NCBI RefSeq assembly: GCF_019059575.1
Contig: NW_024881614.1
Span: 868,001 to 932,000, forward strand
DNA length: 64,000 nt
DNA from: Amphibalanus amphitrite
Taxonomy: Eukaryota; Arthropoda; Thecostraca; Balanomorpha; Balanidae
Reading direction: 5' to 3'
The first letter of the stretch is position 1, and every line of letters begins with the position of its first letter. Positions 1 through 11,840 of the stretch are shown here, piece by piece. A program made the position numbers and the translations under genes. The notes under the pieces are model-generated. The model was not told the origin of the DNA and made no database searches. It saw nothing but the letters and a program-made list of their open reading frames with translations.

Positions 1-1974
1 CTATCTGACCATGGAAAACGCCAAACCATGGTGCAGCAAAGAAATATTCCTCCAGTCAAACCCTCTCAAATCATTTCCAAACAATGACAAAGACGTCAGA
101 CCTCAAGGCCTCACATCTGCGTTGTGCGTGACGTCATGTTTGTTTTGCTCGCAGCTGTGCTACCATATCCAAGGTAAGCTCAGCGCTACCATATGAAGGG
201 AAAACAGGGGAAATCCTTCATTGCCATAAGCACGTACATACAATGGGGGAGAACACTGGGGTTTTGCATATCATTTGTTTCGTGCGTGTGCTAGCTTAAG
301 CAAAATGGCTGCTCAAAGCCCAACGGTTAGCTTCTACCTAAATGTGTTGAGCCTACAATAATCCTTTGAACGGGGAGTTGAATTCAGTGACTGACATATC
401 CATGTCCGATCGGCGATCTGGATTCATCCACGGTGACTATAAATAGCTAAATAGGATTCATCATTATCCATTCGCTTTTTTCATTCTGCTTTGGGACTTG
501 GGGCCGAAAACAAAAGGTACGAGTCACGAGAGGAACAGCGATAACTGACCCCGCCTCTACATCTACGATTGATTGAAATTCATAGCTGTGATAGCATACT
601 GGCCGGCTTCCGCTTCGCAGTACACCGTGAGACCGCAATTCACATCCATTCATCCACCCGGCAGTCAGCTATGCTCCGCCGCGACCATCAGCAGCTTGTT
701 TGGCCGTTCGTCACCCGCTATCAGTCAAGCCAACGTCCGATCTCGTAGTGCTCCACCGGTCCACGTCCTAACTCGCTGCGCCCGACCAGAGCACGTGAGA
801 TACGCGCGAGCTCCGCCACTTCACTCCCAATAGGCGAGAATGGAAAACGAAACGACGAAAGACGTGTTCCACACTGTCGACGACACAGCTGCGGCCCGCC
901 GGTCTTCACATTGGGCCCGACAACCAGGGGCTTCACCTCACTCTGTTTGTATGCTCCACTCGGAAACATAACATTTTTTAACGCATGCATTTTTTGTCAC
1001 ACTATAGTTGTTTTTCTTGAATTTTGGCACGTCATTTATTGTTTGCTTTATACATTTCCTGATTCACATCTGATCCGCTTCAGTACATACATGAGGATAT
1101 CCAGTGTGAATAAACCATTAACCAAGGCACGGAAACATGTGAGCATACTATAAGTTCGACCCGTTTGCATTTATACATAGCTCGTGGCATGATTAATGAT
1201 TGTACAATGTACTCACGACTTACTTGACAGTATTCACAAAAATGCAACGAAATCACATACAAAATTGAGGAGGCATACATATTCACACGCCCCACGACTA
1301 GGCGGAAACGACGAAAACTTCCCGTTCTTTTCTTGATGCTAAGAAAAGTAACGATATACCAAACAAAAAGAACACAACTCGTATGCATGCGGTACACGCA
1401 AGTACCGAATTATTAATATTCAATGTAAAATTAACTCCCATACATCGACAAAGTCTGCTCCCACCGCATGCGCGAGTATATAATAAAAATCAAAATATTA
1501 CCAATAATCATCCACCCACATACTTCTGGAAGGTTTCCATTTCCCTTCCATCAGAGTAAGACAGCATAACAATTAACAAATAAAACGTCACGCTAATATA
1601 CAATTTGATTTAAATGTGGCAGTAAATATGGCAGTTATAATGCAGACAAATCTGGTTGGTTCCCAAACCTCGCATTGTACAATGGACTAAAACATCCACA
1701 CCATAAAGCATTTAGCCATAGACTAGCAGGTGCAACTCCTCGCATTTCATTCATACATTACCCTGCTAAGCACAGCCTATATAACGATAAAACATCCTTG
1801 TAAAACTCACTAAGAAATCCTAAGGCACGCTATCGGTGGGAAACCATCCTCTCACGTGATGGTTAGCGCATTGTTTTGCGGAGAGTGGGCAGGACTAGAC
1901 GGCTCCCAGCTGCCTCGCTTCCGGGGGCGGAAAACGGTGCCGTCTGCGACCGCTACTCCTGATTGGGGAAGCTA
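1..1974. other. gene-poor sequence downstream of ABCD4
   Basis: No conserved exon was recognised here on either strand. Open frames are under 110 codons with no family resemblance. The stretch 570-930 is GC-richer and CpG-bearing, and could belong to a neighbouring gene outside the window. The stretch 1000-1860 is AT-rich. A minus-strand AATAAA lies at about 1035-1040 and could serve ABCD4, but it is about 1.1 kb past the stop codon, so this is weak. Confidence 0.4.
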
Positions 1975-2160
1975 GGCGGTCGGTCCCTTCAGCCGCTACT
2001 CCTGCGCGGCACGGCAGGCGAGCGGAAGGCGGGCGGTAGGCGGGCGGTCCGCTCTGCCGCTACTCCTGCGCGGCACGGCAGGCGAGCGGTAGGCGGGCAG
2101 TAGGCAGGCGGTAGGCGGGCGGTCTCTTCTGCCGCTACTCCTGCGCGGCACGGTAAGCGG
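1975..2160. repeat. minisatellite overlapping the ABCD4 stop codon
   Basis: Three or more diverged units carry the core GCCGCTACTCCTGCGCGGCA, followed by (GGCGGTAGGCGGGC)-like runs of variable length. The unit is roughly 60-75 bp. The first unit on the gene strand includes the last codons and stop of ABCD4 (RAAQE-stop), so the array appears to have grown from the coding end into the 3' UTR. A partial fourth copy of the core lies near 1950. Confidence 0.75.
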
Positions 2161-5100
2161 GCGGCGCGATGGGCTCCAGCGACCACCGGCCACCGCCGAG
2201 CAGGTGCAGCTTCCAGTCGTGGTAGGAGGTCAGACTCTCACGGTGGCCCACGCTGAACAGCGTCATCTGTAGCCGCAGACACTCCTGGCGGATATAAGAT
2301 ACACGTGAGCCGTCTCACGCAGTGAATATTACGTCGCTAGGCTAATAGTTTCGTGAAACGGGCGAAGATACAGCAACGTGTCACTCAATACATGCCTTGC
2401 CAACGAAATAAGACGGTGCACTGAGCGTTGCTCAACGCTCCGATTACGCTAACGGTAAAATTCGTGTGAAAGTAAAAATCCGGCGGTGTTCTCAACGCCA
2501 TCTGGCCTAGGTAAAACATAGCACGATGCGCTTGGTTTGATGGATGCGACAAGCAAGACACACACAACGTCCGAAAGCGTTTTATCGTCACGCGAACAAC
2601 AGTTCAAAACGCTTAATTGTTTTGCGAGCTCGGCTGTCTCGTTCGAATCCTAGTCCCACTCAATCCTAGTCCAGATATCGACACAATATATCGGTATCAC
2701 TGAATAGTACTAACTCGGTATCGTACTTTCAGGCAAGATGACCTAATGAACCAGCAATGTCTTACCTGGTAGAGGATCTCCTCCATGTCGGGACTGACGG
2801 CGCTGGTGGCCTCGTCCATGAACACAAACGAGGGACGGTGGTGGAATAGACGCACGAAACAGAGCCGCTGCATCTCCCCCGGCGATAACAGGTCGTACCT
2901 GAAAGGTTACGGACGGCGCCGTCAGCCAAACGATAGGAGATGGTGATCGTTATGAATACCGGTGAGAGCTCTTGATCCCCCGAGTGTTTGGTGGCACATA
3001 TGGATAGCAAGTCGAACTTCACACTACTTTTATTTTCAACTGCAATCGCAAGAAGCTTTAAAAAGGCGCACTAGGATTTCCTATAAAATTGTCATCTAAT
3101 TTTCTGCCGCTATACGGCGAGAGCCAAGCACTCTTGCAGGCGAAAAACAACATTGGCCAGGCATTCCTTCCTTTTCTGTCGCGAGTGAGCGAGTGATGAG
3201 TGCAGAAGCGGCAGAAGCGCCCACCACTAACCAGTTTCTGGCGACGTCGGCATCCAGGCCGCCGCAGCGCTCGGCCAGACCGGTGAGCTGCGTCAGCTGC
3301 AGGTAGTGCAGCATCTGCTCCGACTCGGCCGCCGAGTAGCCGTCCTCCTTCAGACGCTCCGGGTACACAATCTGACAGATAAATAAGTAAGGTCATGAAA
3401 CAAAGGTACACATCCTGAAACAGGAGGACTTGGTGTACAGGACACAGGTATAGAAAGCATGCCAAAGGAGCACAGCACGATTGTTTCAAACGACCGACTC
3501 ACTTATCTGCACGCTGAAACTAAAAGGGCCAATCTTCTAGCTCGTTCCTCTGAATAAAATTTGCATAGTTACACAGCATATCGAAATCGGCATACATTAT
3601 CTACCATTCTCCCAAAGTCAGAGGGTTCCGATTCGATATGATATCGAGCGAACCGTCAGCCTACCTAAACACGGTTCAACACCACCATTACTTCATACCT
3701 GTTGCCGGAGCGAGCCGTCAGTGAAGAACGGTCTCTGCGGCATAAAGAACACATGCCGCGGTCCGGGCAGCACGGTGCGGCGCACACAGCCGGTCGCCGG
3801 CAGCCAGAGGCCGCGCAGCACGCGCAGCAGGCTGGTCTTGCCGCTGCTGCTGCTGCCGGTCACTAGCAGACTGCGGCCGCGGCGGACCGTGAGGCTGAGG
3901 TCGGACACCAGTGCCTGGCGGCCGCCGGGCGCGCGTACCGTCACCGAGTGCAGACGGTACGGAGTGTCGAACCGCGCGCTGGTCGGGTCCGCGTCAGCGC
4001 TGCCGGGGAGGGAGGGAATGGAGCTACCGTCAGAGCCAGAGTAGACGCAGTGATGGTAGACACGATTAGTGCAGTCAAAGCATAAACGATGATTGAAAAA
4101 CATATTTGAAGGGTAGGGCATCATCAAAAATCGCCTTAGCATCTACCGAAAGGCACAACATAAATTGGAACGTTTTCATTGCAAACGATTTTAAATATAA
4201 AACAGACAATCCCCGACACTCACCTCTCATCACCATCCTCTGTCTTCTTTTCATCACCAGTTGTCATCACCTCCTCCTCCTTCAACTTCTCCCCAACCTT
4301 CTCTCCCTCCCGCTCTCCTTCCTTCCCGGGCGGCGGCGGCGGCTTCCCGTCACCACCGGCCGGCTCCGGGGACGGAGTGCGGCTCTCCCGTCTCCTCTGC
4401 AGTGTGTCCAGACGCTCCATGAGCTGACCGATACGGTGTGTGACGCCCACCACCTCTGTGGCGCTCGAGGATAGGTCCACCAGCTGGGTGAAGTTGTAGA
4501 TGAGGTACATACAGACGAACGAGTTCTGGAACCGGGGAGGGACAGCGTCAGTCGGAGACGGAAGCTGGCGATCGAGGTTGACGAGTTAATGACGAGAAGC
4601 ATTCTTGAGCTGAGCTCAGTCATGATCAAGCTTTGAGCCTGAAATCGATGCGTGCTTATCACTGAAGGAATTAACATTTGATAATATCGCATACCCACAT
4701 CGGATTGATGTCCACTTTACGACATAAAACGACTCATTGTGACAAGGCCTGCACCCCCAACCCAATATACTAGCCAGTACGGTCGACTATCCCTATCCCA
4801 CTCTCGGGCAGACATACCTGGCTAATAATAGCGCTCAGCTGCTGCGGCGTCTTGTCGTCATACATCCCAGCAAATATCGGGATGGCAATGACCAGATAGT
4901 TGAGGATGCTGCCCAGGTAGTCGAACAGATTAACAACCAGCGTCAGCATGAAGCGCCGGTTGAACAGCGCCAGCTGGGTGGCGACGAGCGCCCCGAGTCG
5001 CCGGTTACAGCGGTGCTCCTCCACCACGCTGCAGCCATGAAAGCCCAGCGCCTCTGCGTGCACGCGGATCTGCATGTGCTTGAACCTGACGGAGAAAGGT

Positions 5101-7194
5101 TAAATATATTAACAAACGATCCATCAATCGGGTTTTGCGCCCAGTTGATGTATAAACGGTCTAAGTGTATCACCCAGCCGTATGACGTGGCTTACAGTCC
5201 AAGAACTCCTATTTTCGGCAATAGATGTCGCGCCAATCGAGCGCCTGATGCATACTGTGCCGCATGACACTAAGCTTCTTCATTTCGCCGGTAGATGTCT
5301 CTAAGACACGGCGCCTGAAGCATGCTCAATGCTGTGCCGCATGACACTAAGCTTCTCCATTTCGCCGATAGATGTCTCTGGGACACGGCGCCTGCTGCAT
5401 GCTGTGCCGCATGACACTAAGCTTCTCTCTTTCGCCGATAGATGTCTCTAGGCGTTGCGCCTGTATCATGCTGTGCCGCAGAGCTCTAACCTTTACTTCG
5501 ACGAAAAATGTCTCTGGGCGTTGCGACTGAAGCATTCTGGACCGCAAGCCTCCAACTCCGATGAAACACGATATGCGTTACTTCAGACATGAAATGAAAC
5601 AACTTATTTAACCAAGACTTACACTACCGAAATGTTCCAATAAAGGGAACATTTCCAATAAAGGGAACATTTTCCAATAAATGTTCCTTTATCGTTTTTT
5701 AGTAACCCGATCTAAAACTGACAACGTTCCGCAGCGGTATATCAGAATGCAACGCTGCGCAACGAAGCAGAGCACGCACTGAGGACAACTGCAGCCCACG
5801 TCTCCCGCGACTAACCTGAAGGTGCCCTCCTTCTCCTCCTGACGCACCACGTACGTCACGATCGGCGTCATCATCACCTTGTTGACCACCGTCGCCACCA
5901 CGAAGAAGCCGTAGATGCTCAGCACGCCAATGTACCCCGTACTGTGGGCGATATAGGAATGACTGAACAGCAAACTTGACAGCGATCATATGATATCGAG
6001 TCAAATGACATGAACTTGCGAAACAAACTCGATGGAAGACAGTGTGCCAATGTAACATCCAGGAAATTGATTTCAGGAATGTTGGATGCAAGATGCAAAC
6101 AATAATTCCAGATCTGGGCAACAAGAAAAAAGGCAGTAAATCTCCTCTCGCAGCGGTGGCTTACTTGGAGTATACGGCGTAGGTGTAGTATCCAATGATG
6201 AATGGAGCCACGAGCAGCTGGGCGATCATTGTGCTCAGCGTTTTACACATCTTATCGACATCCTGAGTGATGCGCTGGTCACTGCGAACGGCATAACGAG
6301 GAATCTCAGGGAGGAGGCATATAAAAAGTGGGACGTGATGAGTCGCAGGACAACGTATAACGTGTAATCATCATAGCCCAAATCCGCCCACATTAGAGTT
6401 CAGAGTAGATATTCATCTAATTGGGCGGAAATATCGGAGATATCGATAAGCGTCAGCTTAGTTTCCTAGCAAACAATTAATTGCACACTTCCAGCAAGTA
6501 ATTAACGAAATATCATTAAATATTCATACGTTAGAGAAAAAATGCATATGCTACAACAGAAAAAGTGCATAGGCTGCAAACCGATGCCGATTCACTCAGG
6601 TCCCCAAGTCCACCCAGGGCCTAGTGACACCACTCACGGGTTATCGATGCGCTGATCGAGCACGTTCAGCAGGTAGTAGTTGATGCCGGCGAAGTAGCGG
6701 CGGTGCAGCGCCCGATCGATCAGCTGCCGCCAGTTGACGTACAGCACCGTCGACAGAAAGATGCGGGTGCCCTTGACGAACGAGATGACGAGCACGAGGC
6801 CGAGACACTCGGACGTGAGGACGCCAAACGCGTCTAAATCCTTGTCACCGAGCACTTGGTAGTAGCGGCTGGGTATGATACCCACCCAGTACACGACATA
6901 CTGTTCGGCACCGCACGCCACCATTAGCGCCATTAGCAGGAACACAGTGTAAGCGCCGCATGACGGGAACATGACACCCAGCAGAACGCGCGCCCGACGA
7001 CAGAAGGTGGCGTCCAGCCCATATCGGCGACTCGCCGGCTCCGGGCCGTCAGAGTCGGCGTCCTCGGGCTCCGACGGCGGCGACGGGTCGCCACCGACGG
7101 CCGGGTGAGGAGCCCGGTCGGCGGGGGGCACGAACGCGGCCTCGACGTCCGAGTCCCCGCCGCCGCGTGACGAGTGGTCCCCCGAGTCGGTCAT
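2135..7194 (-). CDS. ABCD4: ABCD4, lysosomal cobalamin ABC half-transporter
   Basis: Half-type ABC transporter of subfamily D. ABCD4 acts in the lysosomal membrane with LMBD1 in vitamin B12 release. Coding exons on the minus strand: 6638-7194, 6165-6281, 5816-5941, 4818-5085, 4224-4525, 3699-4023, 3232-3371, 2766-2898, 2135-2284. All junctions are GT-AG, and the phases sum to 706 codons including TAG. An acidic N-terminus leads into the transmembrane domain (VGIIPSRYYQVLGDKDLDAF is near-identical to vertebrate ABCD4). The EAA-like segment is HMQIRVHAEALGF. Walker A GSSSSGKTS is at about 513-521, signature LSPGEMQ at about 616-622, Walker B FVFMDEATSA around Asp640, and the H-loop His at about 670. 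The C-terminus GGGRW matches the family. It is longer than human (606 aa) because of the N-terminal extension and a Pro/Glu/Lys-rich linker in exon 5. Walker A lacks the usual middle glycine. Exon 6 acceptor is the least certain junction. Confidence 0.96.
5206..5556. repeat. ~70-bp tandem repeat in ABCD4 intron 3
   Basis: About five diverged units of roughly 70 bp occur in the intron between exons 3 and 4. Each contains TTTCGCCGATAGATGTCTCT, then a CGGCGCCTG-like segment and ATGCTGTGCCGCATGACACT, then AAGCTTCT. Divergence increases toward the 5556 end. It carries short open frames only because the unit length is close to a multiple of three. Confidence 0.85.
5636..5692. repeat. short palindromic tandem repeat
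   Basis: GGAACATT and AATGTTCC elements separated by CCAATAAAG recur about three times within 57 bp. The array can fold on itself. It lies inside ABCD4 intron 3. Confidence 0.6.
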
Positions 7195-7488
7195 AGTCGG
7201 CGACGGCAGGCGGGCCGACCGGAGAGAGTCGAGGGCGGCGGCTGCCGAAACGGCAAAACAGTCCCGGTAAAAATAGATTTCTGATTAATTAGGTACCGCA
7301 AGAGAATTGATAACACTAACTTTCCCCGGTCCTGTAATACCTAAATGTTTTAAGGCAGAAATGCCCGAATGTCTTCCGCATCTAATGTTGCCCCGGCCCT
7401 TCACTAAGCGCTGTGAGATCCGCGCGCGTCACTCACCGAGCAAAGACTGGCCGCCAGCGGGCGGCGCCCCGCGACCTCCGAGGCGCAG

Positions 7489-7498
7489 GTCACGTGAC
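7489..7498. promoter_or_regulatory. CLEAR/E-box palindrome upstream of ABCD4
   Basis: The 10-mer GTCACGTGAC is a perfect palindrome. It matches the CLEAR consensus bound by TFEB/MITF/USF-type bHLH-zip factors at lysosomal gene promoters. It sits 295 bp upstream of the ABCD4 ATG in a GC-rich stretch. A YY1-like GCCGCCAT lies a few bases further on. ABCD4 being lysosomal makes the match functionally sensible, but binding is inferred from sequence only. Confidence 0.55.
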
Positions 7499-8232
7499 GG
7501 CGGCCGCCATAGGCGGAGGCAGGCTCTCAAGCCTGGAAGGCTGGAGCTCGCCTCTCACAGCGCTATAACGCCTTCATCGAACGTGACTTCGTATGTTGTC
7601 TGCGCGGGCGGCCGAATATGTTTCACGGCATACACCGCCACAGGCCACTCGGCAGATCTGAAGTCTGCAGACTACCATCGAGTTATTTTATCATTTAATA
7701 TAACTAGATTTTAGTCAGTAGTCACACTTTGTCGATGTTTGCCGTGAGCCCCAAGCCCAGTATGTGCGCCGAAAGACGTGCAATTGACCCGGGCGGGACA
7801 TCTGTCCTCTCGAGTCAGGCATTCGGAGCTCGAGTGGTCAGTAGGCTGCAGTTCGCTTCGGATCGGGTCGCGTGATCCTGTCGCTATGGCCGTGCGGCGG
7901 GCGTGAGCGAGGTCCTCAGACCAGATAGCCGTCAGAGAAAATCGAGATCTGATCAATCAGACAATGGTGTAATCCAGTTTATTTCATTCAGGAATTGGAA
8001 AGTACTCCGGAAAGTACATACCTAAATTTCCCCAGATTCCCACCATTGATTGGCATGTTTGGCTTTTATTTGAAGTATTGGTCAGAAGATTCAGCCTTGG
8101 ATCTGAGGAACGACCGAACGGGTATCTATTAGGCGAAAAGGAACACCAGCCGCCAGCCGCCTATAATTATCGAGCCGTCAACGTCCGGACTCCAGACACC
8201 CCACCGGGCACCGACTGCGACCGGTCAGTCCC
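7499..8232. other. intergenic, ABCD4 5' flank
   Basis: GC-rich promoter-type DNA grades into ordinary sequence by about 7700. No conserved coding segment was recognised. Small open frames here have no family resemblance. Confidence 0.4.
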
Positions 8233-11200
8233 CACGGTTCGTCGGAAGGTCATCTCAGGCTCAAAAGAAACGATATATACCATTCGAAAGCTGACGGCGA
8301 GCTGAATCCAAAAATGTAATTTTTATCAAAATCGATCGATGGCCTTTTTTGAAAATTGCGTTTTTGTAAAAACTTAATAATCTTTTATTCAACGGGCTGT
8401 CCTGGACATTCTTGAAAACATAAACATGTATTTTTGAGTTCCAGTGAAAGCTGAATGCCAAAAGAACAATATTTAGCGAAGCAACATTTCCAAACATTAA
8501 TATGCGTCTCCCACAGCCGAAAATAAGGCGCAATCACACAGCTCAGTGTCACGATGGACCAAAGTCAGCCACACAGAAGCGTGAAATGACCCTTATCGAC
8601 TCGCAGACCCGGCGCTCTAGGCCCGCCTGACCGGCCACGGAAAGAACGTTCGGCTCTCGTTCTACTAAACAAATGTCATATTTGTCAGTTTAACTGTCCA
8701 CATCGCTATTAAAGTCATCCAGGATACCTGTGAAGAAAATTCATTGTTCTGTCATCCTCACATCATGCATTAATTTGCATTTGTTCATGTCTACTTTGCT
8801 CAATTGAGCTTGGTATCATGCCCATATAAGGAAAATTGGCCGCGCTGAAATGTCAGAGGCTGCACCGGCCTCAGCTCGGGTGGAGTGGGGGTAGCGCCCG
8901 GCGGGGCAGGGTAACCTTTGACCGGTCGCACGGCCGAGCAGCTGTCACCAGTACAGCCTCTGACAGTGAAACCCCGCTCACTTCCCCTGCGCGGGCACCG
9001 ATCGCAGCTGGATGGAACAAAACATGCATAAGAAAAATGTAAATTAAAGCATGTTGTAAATCGAGCAGAACAATGAATTTTCTTCACAGGTATCCTGAAT
9101 AACTTTAATAGCGATATGGACAGTTAAACTGACAAATATGACATTTGTTTAGTAGAACGAGAGCCGAACATTCTTTCCGTGACCGGTCAGGCGGGCCGAG
9201 AGCGCCGGGTCTGCGAGTCGATAAGGGTCATTTCACGCTTCTGTGTGGCTGACTTTGGTCCATCGTGACACTGAGCTGTGTGATTGCGCCTTATTTTCGG
9301 CTGTGGGAGACGCATATTAACGTTTGGAAATATTGCTTCGCTAAATATTGTTCTTTTGGCGTCCCTAGTAGCACACAACATTGATACAACATCGAGATAT
9401 GTTGAAATCGGGTTGATTGTCAATATTGGTGCTTCAACACGAATTCAACATTGATTCAACGTTGATATCACGTTGAAATTTGGTTGTGCTTTGTCGAATC
9501 TTGGTTAAAGTTCAACATTGTAGTTCAACATCGATACAACATTGTCCCAATGTTGAGTTCACAATATCGACAGATTTAGAATTTCAACATTGTGATTCAA
9601 CATTGATACAACATTGTCATGATGTTGATTTCACAATATTGATAAAAGTAGATTTCCAACATTGTGATTTAATTACTATATTGCCCCGCAGTTGTGTTGA
9701 CACTTGACAACATTAAAGGGAGAATGCCCCCTCGGGTGTAAGAGGTCCCATGAGCTCGACAGGTCCTAGCTAAGGCGTCAATCGGACTAGTAAGGGTGGG
9801 ATCACTGAGGTTCCAAATTGACGAATATGGTCGTATATAAATAGTACCTATTGGTGTCTTATATAGGCATATACGTCTTGAATATGATATATAGAGAGTT
9901 ATAAAGTGAATCGATCCTTAAATAAAGATAGCTCCACTTCATAAAATCCTTTTATAACATCCTCAACCTACGTTGAATTAAGCAGTATTATTGTAAAAGG
10001 CATTATTTTATTCGGGTGCCACCGGTGCCATTCAGTATCACGGTAGATCCTATACCAGTCATGCGTTGAGCTCTTTCAGAGACCGTACCGACTGGAATCT
10101 AGCGACCGTTGGGCGCTGACCGTTTTGAAGACTGTACGCGGCCGGCAGCGGGCGGTCCCATCCTCGCCTCCGGCTAGAGAGGGGGAGACCGCGACAGGGG
10201 ACCGCGCGTCCCCGTCCCGTTGTGCCGGCTCGCAGAGTGCGGACGGGTGTGACAGTGTGTTGAGTGTGTGGTGTCCAGTGTCGTCTTGCGTCTCCTCTTC
10301 CGACCATGTAAGTTTCCGCCAGTTTCTGCTGTGTGACAATCAGTGCATTTATCCTAGTTATTGCAGTGCTAAGTTAAAAAAAAACTGGCGCTGAAACGTT
10401 CTCTTCAAAATGGTGGCGATCACCGTCGTCACTCACTTGCCTGCGGCAAAGGGAAAAAGTGCTACCGGTGGCGTCATGTAGCGCCATGCCTTGAAACAGG
10501 GCCCGGTAAGTATAAAAGAATAGATGCAGGGTAGTGGGACGTATTAAGGGTACATGCGTCATACTAAATGCACTTACATAAGTATCTATTATCTGAGCTG
10601 AAAATGACTGAACTGAATTTACTCAAAGGCCCAATTTATTACCGTTGTTACATAGGAATCTCCGCTTTGTTACAGGAGTGCGAGGCTCGACGGGCGACTC
10701 AACCCCCACGGCCCTGACTCAACCGCTCAAGATGTGAAAATGGCGGGGACTGAGCGGCGGCCGAGGTTGTGTGACGTGACGTGATGTGTGAAGTGTAGCT
10801 GACTCGAAAAAAGTGAAGAGCTGTCATACTGCATATATCATAGAAATACATTTTTCCCCCGAATATTGACTGTGACGGGGACACTGGAATATTTTAGGTA
10901 ATTACGGGATACGTGATTTCGTACACGTATAGGTCTGTCGACAACAACATCGAGACAATGTTGTATCAACATGGAAACAATGTTGAATCAACCAAGAATC
11001 AACATCGGGACAATGTTGTATCAACACCGAGACAATGTTGAATCAACCAGAAATCAATATCGAGATAATGTTGAATCAACCAAAAATCAACATCGAGACA
11101 ATGTTGTATCAACATCGAAACAATGTTGTACAATGTTGTCCTGTCAATATTGATACGATGTCGAAATTCAACATCGTATCAATGTTGAAAGTGGCTAACA

Positions 11201-11494
11201 GATTGACATCGATACAACATTGTTGTCAATATTGATACAACATCGATACAATGTTGATGTGCTACTAGGGGTTCAGCTTTCACTGGAACTCAAAAATACA
11301 TGTTTATGTTTTCAAGAATGTCCGGGACAGCCCGTTGAATAAAAGATTATTAAGTTTTTACAAAAACGCAATTTTCAAAAAAGGCCATCGATCGATTTTT
11401 ATAAAAAATACATTTTTGGATTCAGCTCACCGTCAGCTTTCGAATGGTATATACCGTTTCTTTTGAGCCTGAGATGACCTTCCGACGAACCGTG
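8233..11494. mobile_element. fold-back (long inverted-repeat) DNA element, interrupted
   Basis: The left arm at about 8233-8757 is the inverse complement of 9063-9362 plus 11273-11494. The arms share well over 90% of bases by eye, across about 520 bp each, around a unique loop of roughly 305 bp (8758-9062). The right arm is split exactly by a 1.9-kb insertion (9363-11270). Arm tips read CACGGTTCGTCGGAAGGTCA, and TCCC flanks both tips, a possible 4-bp target duplication. There is no transposase ORF, so it is non-autonomous. The family is not assigned. Before interruption it was about 1.35 kb. Confidence 0.85.
9363..11270. mobile_element. nested TIR element with subterminal CAACATTG arrays
   Basis: This element is inserted in the right arm of the fold-back element. 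Ends read CCCTAGTAGCACA and its inverse, with GT on both sides (9361-9362 and 11271-11272) as an apparent 2-bp target duplication. The intact left arm of the host element shows the empty site. Subterminal arrays at about 9379-9720 and 10940-11258 consist of many diverged CAACATTGATACAACATTG-like units in mixed orientation. The centre (about 10050-10500) is GC-rich and unlike the rest, and may be captured sequence. No transposase ORF is visible. The superfamily is not assigned. Confidence 0.85.
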
Positions 11495-11840
11495 TCCCCA
11501 GGGCTTGTCTATGAACGATTGGTCAATGATACAAACAACTATTTTCCCAAGTGAAAACAACACATTCACTATCCTCATCCTATTGCTATGTGATATTACA
11601 AGAAATTATTGTAGATGATGGCATTGGTATCTGAATATTTATCGTAAAAGCATTCGCATTTCGGAAAGAAAAGCTAGATTACGAATTCGCTGATCGGACA
11701 CATCCGGCATTGAATGTGCAGATTAGAACTTACCTCAGTTTGTGCACGAATTGCAGAAGAATATATCCAAGCGTGTCACCTGTAGAAAATTAAAACCACC
11801 TAAGTTGCGGAAAGAATTATCAACCCGTGTCAAGCAAGAG
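11495..11840. other. intergenic spacer between two transposons
   Basis: AT-rich sequence with no open frame of note and no recognised repeat end. Confidence 0.4.

Noticed and set aside
2640-2660. GTTCGAATCC, a tRNA B-box-like match in ABCD4 intron 8
   Set aside because: No A-box or cloverleaf can be drawn around it.
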